NCBI GenBank assembly: GCA_937922085.1
Contig: CAKZVD010000038.1
Location: 1-64,000, forward strand
DNA: 64,000 nt
Reading direction: 5' to 3'
Origin: an uncultured Tenacibaculum sp.
GTDB lineage: Bacteria; Bacteroidota; Bacteroidia; Flavobacteriales; Flavobacteriaceae
Positions 1 to 6,244 of this stretch are shown in pieces. The notes under the pieces were generated by a model, which was given only the letters and a program-made list of their open reading frames with translations, had not been told where the DNA came from and ran no database searches. The stretch's first letter is position 1, and the number at the start of each line of letters is the position of its first letter. A program made the translations under genes and the position numbers.

Positions 1-1
1 G

Positions 2-70
2 AAAAAAATCAGAGGAAAACCACAAACAAAAATAGACTTTAAACAAGACTTATTTTCTGTGAAAACTTAA
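2..70 (+). CDS. C-terminal tail of an unknown CDS (partial)
   Basis: An open frame enters the window at base 2 and ends with TAA at 68-70, giving 22 residues that end in FKQDLFSVKT. The 5' part lies outside the window. The tail is basic and polar and I cannot assign a family. The 200 bases between it and the next gene hold a small hairpin (149-168, GAAATAAT/ATTATTTC) but no other ORF that I trust. Confidence 0.35.
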   Translation, partial: KKIRGKPQTKIDFKQDLFSVKT

Positions 71-270
71 AAAAAACACCTGTTTACAATAGGTAACAAC
101 CTAAATATAGGAGATCTTTAAAACTTTCGGACGGCAGTGAACTTAGGAGAAATAATTTTTATTATTTCTTCATTAAAAAATTAAAGTTATTGTGGTAATT
201 AAAAGGCAAATTCATTCAAACTATAATAATCGATATGTTTAAGATAAATTTTTTGTAAAAAATAATAACT

Positions 271-795
271 ATGAAAATAAATGATAAAGCAAAATTGTCT
301 TCGAGTATTTTTATCAATACTGAAAAAAAATCAATTTATGATATTGCTATAAATGATATTAATGAGGTACCAATTTCGCTATTAGATTTTAAAGGAAAGA
401 AAATACTATTTGTAAATGTAGCTTCTAAATGCGGATTTACAAAGCAATATAATCAATTACAAGAGTTGAGTGACAATTATAAAGAAAAGCTGATAGTTAT
501 AGGTTTACCGTGTAATCAATTTGGTAGTCAAGAACCTGGAGATTCTTCTCAAATTAAAGAATTTTGTACGTTAAATTTTGGAATAAAATTTTTATTAACT
601 GAAAAGATTCATGTTAAAGGAAATAAACAGCATCCTTTATATACATGGTTAACATCTAAAAAATTAAATGGAAAGAAGAGTTCTAGTGTAAAATGGAATT
701 TTCAAAAATATTTAGTAGATGATATAGGTAATTTAATAGACTATTATTATTCAATAACTAACCCAATGAGTTCAAAAATAACGAAGCACATATAG
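271..795 (+). CDS. Glutathione peroxidase family protein
   Basis: Thiol peroxidase of the GPx family that reduces H2O2 or lipid hydroperoxides; bacterial members of this type usually use thioredoxin rather than glutathione. The thioredoxin-fold core is complete: peroxidatic Cys54 in NVASKCGFT, the conserved Gln83 in PCNQFG, and the Trp142-Asn143 pair in VKWNFQKY, which together form the GPx tetrad. Cys99 (EFCT) sits where the resolving Cys of thioredoxin-dependent GPx enzymes is found. The protein is 174 residues against about 160 for the family; the extra length is at the N-terminus, which shows no signal peptide, so it is probably cytoplasmic. It is convergent with the photolyase downstream. 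The family assignment is firm and the electron donor is inferred. Confidence 0.9.
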   Translation: MKINDKAKLSSSIFINTEKKSIYDIAINDINEVPISLLDFKGKKILFVNVASKCGFTKQYNQLQELSDNYKEKLIVIGLPCNQFGSQEPGDSSQIKEFCTLNFGIKFLLTEKIHVKGNKQHPLYTWLTSKKLNGKKSSSVKWNFQKYLVDDIGNLIDYYYSITNPMSSKITKHI

Positions 796-845
796 TAGTT
801 TAATCAAAAAATATTGATCTTTCTAATAGATAAAAAATGGATTAG

Positions 846-873
846 AATTATATTATTAATGTTATAATTTTTT
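846..873. terminator. Weak hairpin between convergent genes
   Basis: AATTATA (846-852) pairs with TATAATT (863-869) and is followed by a T run on the + strand. It lies between the convergent peroxidase and photolyase genes. The stem is only seven AT pairs, so this is a weak call. Confidence 0.3.
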
Positions 874-874
874 T

Positions 875-2323
875 CTATATCATGTTACTAGAAAGTTTAT
901 TCATTTCTTTTAAAACTGCTGGGTGCTTTTTATGTCCCCAAATCTTATCTCTTGCCATTTCCGTACTTTTTTGTAAATCAACAATAGGAAACGGATAGTT
1001 TTCACCTATAATAACACCGCAAAAAGTTTGTTCCATTGCTGTCATTTTCCAAGGTTCATGAATGTGTGATATAGGAACATTGGCAAGTTCTGGAATCCAT
1101 TTTTTTATAAATATTCCTTGACTGTCATGTTCTTTCGAATTTTTTATGGGATTATATAAGCGAACAGTACCATTACCTGTAGTACCCGCTTGCATTTGAA
1201 ATTGAGGATAATGAATACCAGGCTCATAATCTAAAAATAACCGGGCTAAATGATATGTACCTTCTCGCCAGTCTTGATCTAGATTAAGTGTTAAAAAAGA
1301 AACGACCATTGCTCGCATTCTAAAATTGATCCAACCAGTTTGTTCAACAGCTCGCATGCAAGCATCAATAATAGGATATCCAGTAGTACCTGTTTCCCAA
1401 GCTTTAATGAATCCTTTGTTTTTTTTATGTAATAATAATTCATAGCCACTATTTACACAGTTAGTTTCATAATTACATTGTAATTCAAATTCTTGAATAA
1501 AACTACAGTGCCAAAATAATCGAGTAAGCATAGCAGAGAAAGCATTACTATTTTTTGTTCCATTAGGATGTGTTCCTATAAATTGAAAAGCTTGTTTAAT
1601 ACTAATATTTCCCCAAGCTAGAAAAGGGGACAATCTACTACAAGCTATTCTACTTTCAGTAGGTTTAGAGATATGTTTTTGATAATTAAAACCTCTTTTA
1701 TTAGTAAAGGATGTTAAATATCTCCAAGCATTTTGTTCACCCGCTGGTTGAAAATATTTAGGGTATTCTTGTAATTTTATCTTTAGTTTATTAGGAAGAT
1801 TAAATGAATGTTTAAAAGTTTCTTGTTTAGAAATAGAATACGTATTCTTAATTATAGGAGTGTGCATTTTTTTATGCCACTGTTTGTCCCAATTAGTTTT
1901 GTTAATAATACCACGTAAAATACCATCTCTTTGTGATTCTTGCCAAAGAATACTATTTTGTTTACAAAATAAGTTGATTTCTTTATCACGTTTCCAAGTA
2001 ATTTTAGTACCACTTTCACGAAAACTAAAAATAATATTTATAATAAACTTATCTTTTAAATGCTTAAAAATGGTTATTGCTTCTCCATAAAAAATGATAA
2101 CCCTTCTGTTAAAAGGAGCTAATGTTTTATTTAAATTTAAAATAGAATTATAAATAAATTGTAAATGCCGTGGACTAGTATCTGGATAATCGATTAACTT
2201 GGGTTCGAATAAATAAATAATAAGATAAGGAATATTAGATTGTTCCGCTTTTAACAATGGTTCGTGATCTTGAGAGCGTATATCACGCTTTAACCAAACA
2301 ATATTTAGAGGTTTTTTACTAAT
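875..2323 (-). CDS. Cryptochrome/DNA photolyase family protein with apparent ATT start
   Basis: FAD-dependent deoxyribodipyrimidine photolyase or cryptochrome (about 482 residues). The C-terminal FAD-binding domain is clear: GYPIIDACMRAVEQTGWINF, RMRAMVVSFL, and the DYEPGIHYPQFQMQAGTTG stretch. The N-terminal antenna domain begins in frame as KPLNIVWLKRDIRSQDHEPLL, which is the conserved first strand of the family. No ATG, GTG or TTG precedes that motif in frame: a TAA stop (2330-2332) is followed by AAA AAT ATT AGT AAA AAA. The only candidate that keeps the domain whole is ATT at 2321-2323, exactly where relatives have their ATG. A TTG at 2257 would cut off 22 conserved residues. Either a rare ATT start is used, or this is a start-loss mutation or base-call error. 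The rest of the frame is intact. Confidence 0.85.
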   Translation of the reverse strand: MSKKPLNIVWLKRDIRSQDHEPLLKAEQSNIPYLIIYLFEPKLIDYPDTSPRHLQFIYNSILNLNKTLAPFNRRVIIFYGEAITIFKHLKDKFIINIIFSFRESGTKITWKRDKEINLFCKQNSILWQESQRDGILRGIINKTNWDKQWHKKMHTPIIKNTYSISKQETFKHSFNLPNKLKIKLQEYPKYFQPAGEQNAWRYLTSFTNKRGFNYQKHISKPTESRIACSRLSPFLAWGNISIKQAFQFIGTHPNGTKNSNAFSAMLTRLFWHCSFIQEFELQCNYETNCVNSGYELLLHKKNKGFIKAWETGTTGYPIIDACMRAVEQTGWINFRMRAMVVSFLTLNLDQDWREGTYHLARLFLDYEPGIHYPQFQMQAGTTGNGTVRLYNPIKNSKEHDSQGIFIKKWIPELANVPISHIHEPWKMTAMEQTFCGVIIGENYPFPIVDLQKSTEMARDKIWGHKKHPAVLKEMNKLSSNMI

Positions 2324-2434
2324 ATTTTTTTATATAAAAATACAGACTATTTTTAGAATAATTGTATGAATAGTTTCTTTTATATTTTAAATGATGGTAA
2401 AGTAGATTTTTTTATAAATACTTAAAAAAGAATA

Positions 2435-2604
2435 AATAAAAAATCCTTTTGCATTGGGGAGCAAAAGGATTTTTATTAATCAACCAAATAAATCTAAAAA
2501 AATCTTTTTCTTGTAGAATTGAGATTTCAAAAAATGAAATTCTTTCGAGGTACTTTTATATACACTCTATATATTTTAAAAACTATTTTCTTGAACTTAA
2601 TTAC
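2435..2604 (-). ncRNA. Candidate antisense small RNA, repeat copy 1
   Basis: On the - strand, TATCTTTG (complement of 2609-2616) fits the Bacteroidetes -7 box TAnnTTTG. Transcription from it would begin near 2604, run antisense to the first half of the 40-codon ORF and its upstream region, and stop at the hairpin, giving an RNA of about 170 nt. There is no clear -33 element. The end points are inferred. Confidence 0.4.
2441..2472. terminator. Repeat copy 1 hairpin
   Basis: AAATCCTTTTGC (2441-2452) pairs with GCAAAAGGATTT (2461-2472) around the loop ATTGGGGA, with T runs on both sides, so it could terminate transcription in both directions. Compared with copies 2 and 3, the stem carries a paired change (A-T in place of G-C), so base pairing is preserved. 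Confidence 0.7.
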
Positions 2605-2656
2605 ACTTCAAAGATACTATAGGTTTGGAGCCTGTTTTATTAAAAATCGTTATTAA
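2534..2656 (+). CDS. Small hydrophobic peptide, repeat copy 1
   Basis: 40-codon ORF beginning MKFFRGTFIYTLYILK. Residues 1-25 are hydrophobic and aromatic; the C-terminus is basic (RYYRF... IKNRY). The same ORF, of the same length, is present in all three repeats. Its start codon lies at the edge of a small hairpin (ATTTCA/TGAAAT) that could restrict translation. A hydrophobic peptide of this size, encoded in long direct repeats with an antisense promoter-like motif, resembles type I toxins (Ldr, Ibs, TxpA types), although I recognise no specific family. There is no independent proof of translation and no clear + strand promoter was found. Confidence 0.4.
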   Translation: MKFFRGTFIYTLYILKTIFLNLITLQRYYRFGACFIKNRY

Positions 2657-2778
2657 ACTTTTAACTATAGATGAACGGATTGTATTGATCGATGAAATGT
2701 AAACACTTTGTTTTTTTTGTGTTAGTTGGTTGTTATTGAGTTATCTGTGTTTTTTTATTGAGCTGATTAAAAAGTAGT

Positions 2779-2949
2779 AAATAAAAAGTCCTTTTGTATT
2801 GGGGTACAAAAGGACTTTTATTAATCAACCAAATAAATCTAAAAAAATCTCTTTCTTGTAGAATTGAGATTTCAAAAAATGAAATTCTTTCGAGGTACTT
2901 TTATATACACTCTATATATTTTAAAAACTATTTTCTTGAACTTAATTAC
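2779..2949 (-). ncRNA. Candidate antisense small RNA, repeat copy 2
   Basis: TATCTTTG on the - strand (complement of 2954-2961) would drive a transcript of about 170 nt, antisense to the start of the copy 2 ORF and ending at the 2784-2819 hairpin. The evidence and limits are those of copy 1. Confidence 0.4.
2784..2819. terminator. Repeat copy 2 hairpin
   Basis: AAAAGTCCTTTTGTA (2784-2798) pairs perfectly with TACAAAAGGACTTTT (2805-2819) around the loop TTGGGG, flanked by A and T runs. The 15-bp stem has the form of a bidirectional intrinsic terminator. Confidence 0.7.
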
Positions 2950-3001
2950 ACTTCAAAGATACCATAGGTTTGTTGCTTGTTTTATTAAAAATCGCCATTA
3001 A
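2879..3001 (+). CDS. Small hydrophobic peptide, repeat copy 2
   Basis: 40-codon ORF that differs from copy 1 at four residues near the C-terminus (Y29H, G32V, Y40H and a neighbouring change), with the start, length and hydrophobic half unchanged. The interpretation is the same as for copy 1: a possible type I toxin-like peptide, unproven. Confidence 0.4.
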   Translation: MKFFRGTFIYTLYILKTIFLNLITLQRYHRFVACFIKNRH

Positions 3002-3120
3002 ACTTTAAACTATAGATGAGTGGATTGTATTGATCGATGAAATGTAAATACCTTATTTTTTATGTTAGTTCGTTGTTATTGAGTTGTATGTGGTTTTTTG
3101 TAGAGCTGATTAAAAAGTAA

Positions 3121-3292
3121 TAAATAAAAAGTCCTTTTGTATTGGGGTACAAAAGGACTTTTATTAATCAACCAAATAAATCTAAAAAAATCTCTTTCTT
3201 GTAGAATTGAGATTTCAAAAAATGAAATTCTTTTTGAGGTATTATAAATACACTCTATATATTTTAAAAACTATTTTCTTGAACTTAATTAC
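3121..3292 (-). ncRNA. Candidate antisense small RNA, repeat copy 3
   Basis: TATCTTTG on the - strand (complement of 3297-3304) is positioned as in copies 1 and 2 and would give an RNA of about 170 nt ending at the 3127-3162 hairpin. The region is also downstream of uvrB on the same strand, so read-through from uvrB is possible. Confidence 0.4.
3127..3162. terminator. Repeat copy 3 hairpin
   Basis: Identical to the copy 2 hairpin: AAAAGTCCTTTTGTA (3127-3141), loop TTGGGG, TACAAAAGGACTTTT (3148-3162). On the - strand it also lies downstream of uvrB and could terminate that transcript. Confidence 0.7.
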
Positions 3293-3344
3293 ACTTCAAA
3301 GATACCATAGGTTTGTTGCTTGTTTTATTAAAAATCGCTATTAA
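3222..3344 (+). CDS. Small hydrophobic peptide, repeat copy 3
   Basis: 40-codon ORF beginning MKFFLRYYKYTLYILK. Codons 5-9 differ from the other copies because of what looks like a one-base insertion followed by a one-base deletion, so the frame is restored after five codons and the rest matches copy 2. Retention of the frame through paired indels is the best hint that the ORF is translated. Function unproven. Confidence 0.4.
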   Translation: MKFFLRYYKYTLYILKTIFLNLITLQRYHRFVACFIKNRY

Positions 3345-3416
3345 ACTTTAAACTATAGATGAGTGGATTGTATTGATCGATAAAATGTAAAAAGACAGAT
3401 TATCTGTGCTTTATGA

Positions 3417-5405
3417 TTATAAATGTTCTTTTAAAAATTTAATTTCATCACGTAATTGAGCAGCAACCATAAAGTCGAGTTCTTTTGCAGCAGCTTCCAT
3501 CAGTTTACGTTTTTCTCTAATACGTTTTTCTATTTCTTCCTTAGGTAAATATTGTAAATCTTGCTCAGCAGCTTTTTGTATGGCGTTATCGTATTGATAC
3601 GTAGTAGTTGTTTTTTTAGATAAAGTATCGTCTATTTTCTTATTAATTTGAGTGGGAGTTATTCCGTTTGCAGTGTTGTAATTCACTTGTTTTTCTCTGC
3701 GTCTATTTGTTTCGTCAATAGTACGTTGCATGCTATTGGTAACTTTATCACCATACATAATAGCTTTACCATTCACATTACGAGCAGCTCTACCTATTGT
3801 TTGTGTTAATGACCTATGCGATCTAAGAAAACCTTCTTTATCGGCATCTAAAATTGCTACTAAAGAAACCTCAGGTAAATCTAATCCTTCTCTTAATAAA
3901 TTAACCCCAATTAAAACATCAAACAATCCTTTTCTAAGGTCTTGCATAATTTCTACACGTTCTAAAGTATCAACATCTGAATGAATGTAGCGACAACGTA
4001 TTTGAATTCGAGTTAAATATTTAGCCAATTCCTCGGCCATTCTTTTAGTAAGCGTAGTAACTAAAGTACGTTCATCTTTTTCTATACGAAGTTGAATTTC
4101 TTCAATTAAATCATCAATTTGATTTAAACTTGGACGCACTTCAATTTCTGGATCTAATAAACCCGTAGGTCGTATTACTTGTTCAACAAAAACGCCTTCT
4201 GTTTTTTGTAATTCATAGTCAGCAGGGGTGGCTGTAACATAGAGTACTTGGTTTTGTAGTACTTCAAATTCCTCAAATTTTAACGGTCTATTATCCATGG
4301 CAGCGGGTAATCGAAATCCGTATTCTACTAAATTTACTTTCCTACTGCGATCTCCTCCATACATGGCGTGTACTTGTGGTACAGTAACATGACTTTCATC
4401 GATAACCATTAAATAATCGTCAGGAAAATAATCTAATAAACAGAAAGGTCTCGTTCCGGATTCACGGCCATCTAAATAACGAGAGTAATTCTCGATACCA
4501 GAGCAATACCCTAATTCACGAATCATTTCTAAATCGAATTCTGTTCGTTCTTTTAGTCGTTTAGCTTCTAAATGTTTCCCTATTTCTTTAAAATAATCGA
4601 ATTGCTTTACCAAATCTTCTTGAATTTGGTGAATGGCATTTTGAAGAATGTCTGGAGAAGTAACAAATAAGTTAGCAGGATAGATGTTTAATTGATCAAA
4701 TTCCTCTACAATTTGATTGCTTTCTACATCAAAAGCCTCAATTTCTTCAATTTCATCTCCAAAAAAGTGGACTCTATATCCGTTTTCTCCATAAGAAGGA
4801 TAAATGGTTATTACATCTCCTTTTACTCTAAATGTTCCGCTTTTTATTTCTACTTCTGAACGAGCGTATAAACTGGTAACTAATTGATGTAAAAATTTAG
4901 TTCGTGCAATTTGTTGACCAGTTTCAATTTTAATGACATTCTTTTTAAATTCATTAGGGTTTCCAATACCATATAAACAAGAAACAGAAGCAACAACAAT
5001 TACATCTCTTCTACCAGATAATAGGGAAGAGGAAGTACTAATTCGAAGTCGTTCTATTTCATCATTAATAGATAAATCTTTTTCAATATAAGTACCCGTT
5101 ACTGGTATGTATGCTTCTGGTTGATAATAATCATAATAAGAAACAAAGTATTCGACCGCATTATTAGGGAAAAACTGTTTAAATTCAGAATATAATTGGG
5201 CAGCCAATGTTTTATTATGTGCTAAAATAAGTGTGGGTCTTTGTACTGTAGTTATTACATTTGCTACTGTAAATGTTTTTCCAGAACCTGTTACTCCTAA
5301 TAGTGTTTGATATTTTTCATCTTCATTAATACCATTTACCAATTGATTAATAGCTTGTGGTTGGTCTCCGGTAGGTTGAAAGTTTGCGACTAATTGAAAA
5401 TCCAT
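3417..5405 (-). CDS. uvrB: Excinuclease ABC subunit B
   Basis: UvrB, the damage-verifying helicase-like subunit of nucleotide excision repair, which takes DNA from UvrA and recruits UvrC. The protein is 662 residues, the usual size. Landmarks: PTGDQPQAI near the start, Walker A GVTGSGKT (37-44), the beta-hairpin region with YYDYYQPEAYIPVTGTYIEK, Walker B-type LMVIDESH, helicase motif TIGRAARN, and a C-terminal UVR motif (MEAAAKELDFMVAAQLRDEI) for contact with UvrC. The frame is open for another 31 codons upstream, but the conserved MDFQLVANFQPTGDQ start is at 5405 and a TATTTTTG promoter box lies just upstream, so I chose that ATG. It neighbours a photolyase, which also repairs UV damage. Confidence 0.97.
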   Translation of the reverse strand: MDFQLVANFQPTGDQPQAINQLVNGINEDEKYQTLLGVTGSGKTFTVANVITTVQRPTLILAHNKTLAAQLYSEFKQFFPNNAVEYFVSYYDYYQPEAYIPVTGTYIEKDLSINDEIERLRISTSSSLLSGRRDVIVVASVSCLYGIGNPNEFKKNVIKIETGQQIARTKFLHQLVTSLYARSEVEIKSGTFRVKGDVITIYPSYGENGYRVHFFGDEIEEIEAFDVESNQIVEEFDQLNIYPANLFVTSPDILQNAIHQIQEDLVKQFDYFKEIGKHLEAKRLKERTEFDLEMIRELGYCSGIENYSRYLDGRESGTRPFCLLDYFPDDYLMVIDESHVTVPQVHAMYGGDRSRKVNLVEYGFRLPAAMDNRPLKFEEFEVLQNQVLYVTATPADYELQKTEGVFVEQVIRPTGLLDPEIEVRPSLNQIDDLIEEIQLRIEKDERTLVTTLTKRMAEELAKYLTRIQIRCRYIHSDVDTLERVEIMQDLRKGLFDVLIGVNLLREGLDLPEVSLVAILDADKEGFLRSHRSLTQTIGRAARNVNGKAIMYGDKVTNSMQRTIDETNRRREKQVNYNTANGITPTQINKKIDDTLSKKTTTTYQYDNAIQKAAEQDLQYLPKEEIEKRIREKRKLMEAAAKELDFMVAAQLRDEIKFLKEHL

Positions 5406-5409
5406 AAAA

Positions 5410-5417
5410 CAAAAATA
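5410..5417 (-). promoter_or_regulatory. -7 box of uvrB
   Basis: TATTTTTG on the - strand fits TAnnTTTG and ends four bases before the uvrB ATG. If it is used, the mRNA would be leaderless or nearly so. No convincing -33 element is seen. Confidence 0.45.
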
Positions 5418-5542
5418 AGAATAGTTTACTTGAAAAATGATCTTTACGATTTCATTTATAAATAAAAAAAGAAGAGGTCTATATTGGTCTAAAGGCACTA
5501 AGTTTATGTAATTTCAACTTTAATAGATATCTTTTATGTTGA

Positions 5543-5824
5543 TTATATGTTAAAATACATGTGCAAAAAATAACTTAATATTATTATGCTATTTGCAACT
5601 AGAATTCTTTTTAATTTACCTGTTTTTGTTTTGAAAATAAAGAGAATAAGATTTATTAAAGTCCATATTACACCAAGAATTAAAGTTAAAAATAAAATAA
5701 AATGATGAATTCCAGGTGCGTGAATATATGAATGTCCAACAGTCAGATACGATATTCCTGCAATTCCAAATCCTATACTATAAAATAATAATGTTTTTAA
5801 AATTCCTTTTTTCATATTATTCAT
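5543..5824 (-). CDS. Small membrane protein, unknown
   Basis: 93 residues with three predicted membrane segments (about 11-29, 41-62 and 74-92), a basic N-terminus (MNNMKKGILK) and a KTKTGKLKR loop between segments 2 and 3. This suggests a small inner-membrane protein, and I recognise no family. It lies between uvrB and a frameshifted small membrane gene, separated from the latter by a CAAGGGG hairpin, so it is probably its own transcription unit. Confidence 0.6.
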   Translation of the reverse strand: MNNMKKGILKTLLFYSIGFGIAGISYLTVGHSYIHAPGIHHFILFLTLILGVIWTLINLILFIFKTKTGKLKRILVANSIIILSYFLHMYFNI

Positions 5825-5843
5825 TTTTAGATTAAAACCTTAA

Positions 5844-5863
5844 CAAGGGGTTTAAACCCCTTG
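5844..5863. terminator. CAAGGGG/CCCCTTG hairpin
   Basis: CAAGGGG-TTTAAA-CCCCTTG is a perfect 20-base palindrome located after the frameshifted membrane gene (- strand). A very similar hairpin occurs at 32235-32254, so it appears to be a recurring intergenic element or terminator. Confidence 0.6.
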
Positions 5864-5916
5864 ATTTACTTTGTAATAGAATTATTGTTGTACGAAATAA
5901 TTAATAGTAAATTGTA

Positions 5917-6209
5917 TTAGTCATAAAAATTTTCTGTTGGTAAGTTGAAACAAATAATAGCTGTAACTATATGAATTATGAGAATTAGAAAAAATAGTTT
6001 AGGTTTTTTACTAATTACCAAACCATAAATTGGAACTTGAATTATAGCAAGTATGATGGCTAAAGTTTCAATTTTATTATACTTATAATCATAGAATACG
6101 GATAAATAAGTTTGGTGGGCCAATAAACTCCATGCCAGCCTCTCATGGAAAGTACAACAAATAGTAAGATTAGAAATGTTAGTAATACAGTGATAATTAT
6201 GTCTTTCAA
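5917..6209 (-). pseudogene. Frameshifted small membrane protein
   Basis: Two adjoining - strand frames look like halves of one protein. The 5' half starts at TTG 6209 (MKDIIITVLLTFLILLFVV, a membrane segment, then SMRGWHGVYWP) and then loses sense. The 3' half is in another frame and reads HQTYLSVFYDYKYNKIETLA, followed by two more membrane segments, ending at 5917 in NLPTENFYD. A single-base indel near 6105-6125 would join them into a three-helix protein of about 97 residues. The half that is open on its own (68 codons from a TTG at 6123) lacks a natural start. The family is unknown, and a sequencing error is an alternative to decay. Confidence 0.45.
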
Positions 6210-6244
6210 AAGCAGGATAGTGTTTAATTATAATAAAAAACAGA

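Larger units (their letters stand above)
2425..3400. repeat. Three tandem ~344-bp repeats
   Basis: Three direct repeat units (about 2425-2769, 2770-3112 and 3113-3400) with steps of 345 and 343 bp, measured from the TCCTTTTG and ATG landmarks (ATGs at 2534, 2879, 3222). Each unit runs in the same order: a GC-containing hairpin, an ATTAATCAACC stretch, an A-rich stretch, a 40-codon + strand ORF, a tail with GATTGTATTGATCGAT, and a T-rich spacer. By eye the hairpin-to-tail part is nearly identical between copies, while the spacers differ more. The array fills the gap between the photolyase and uvrB. It is not a CRISPR array, because the units are far too long and have no spacer pattern. Confidence 0.9.

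Noticed and set aside
2425-3400. Repeats as a CRISPR array or mobile element.
   Set aside because: Units are about 344 bp, adjacent, without spacers, without cas genes or a transposase, and have no terminal inverted repeats.
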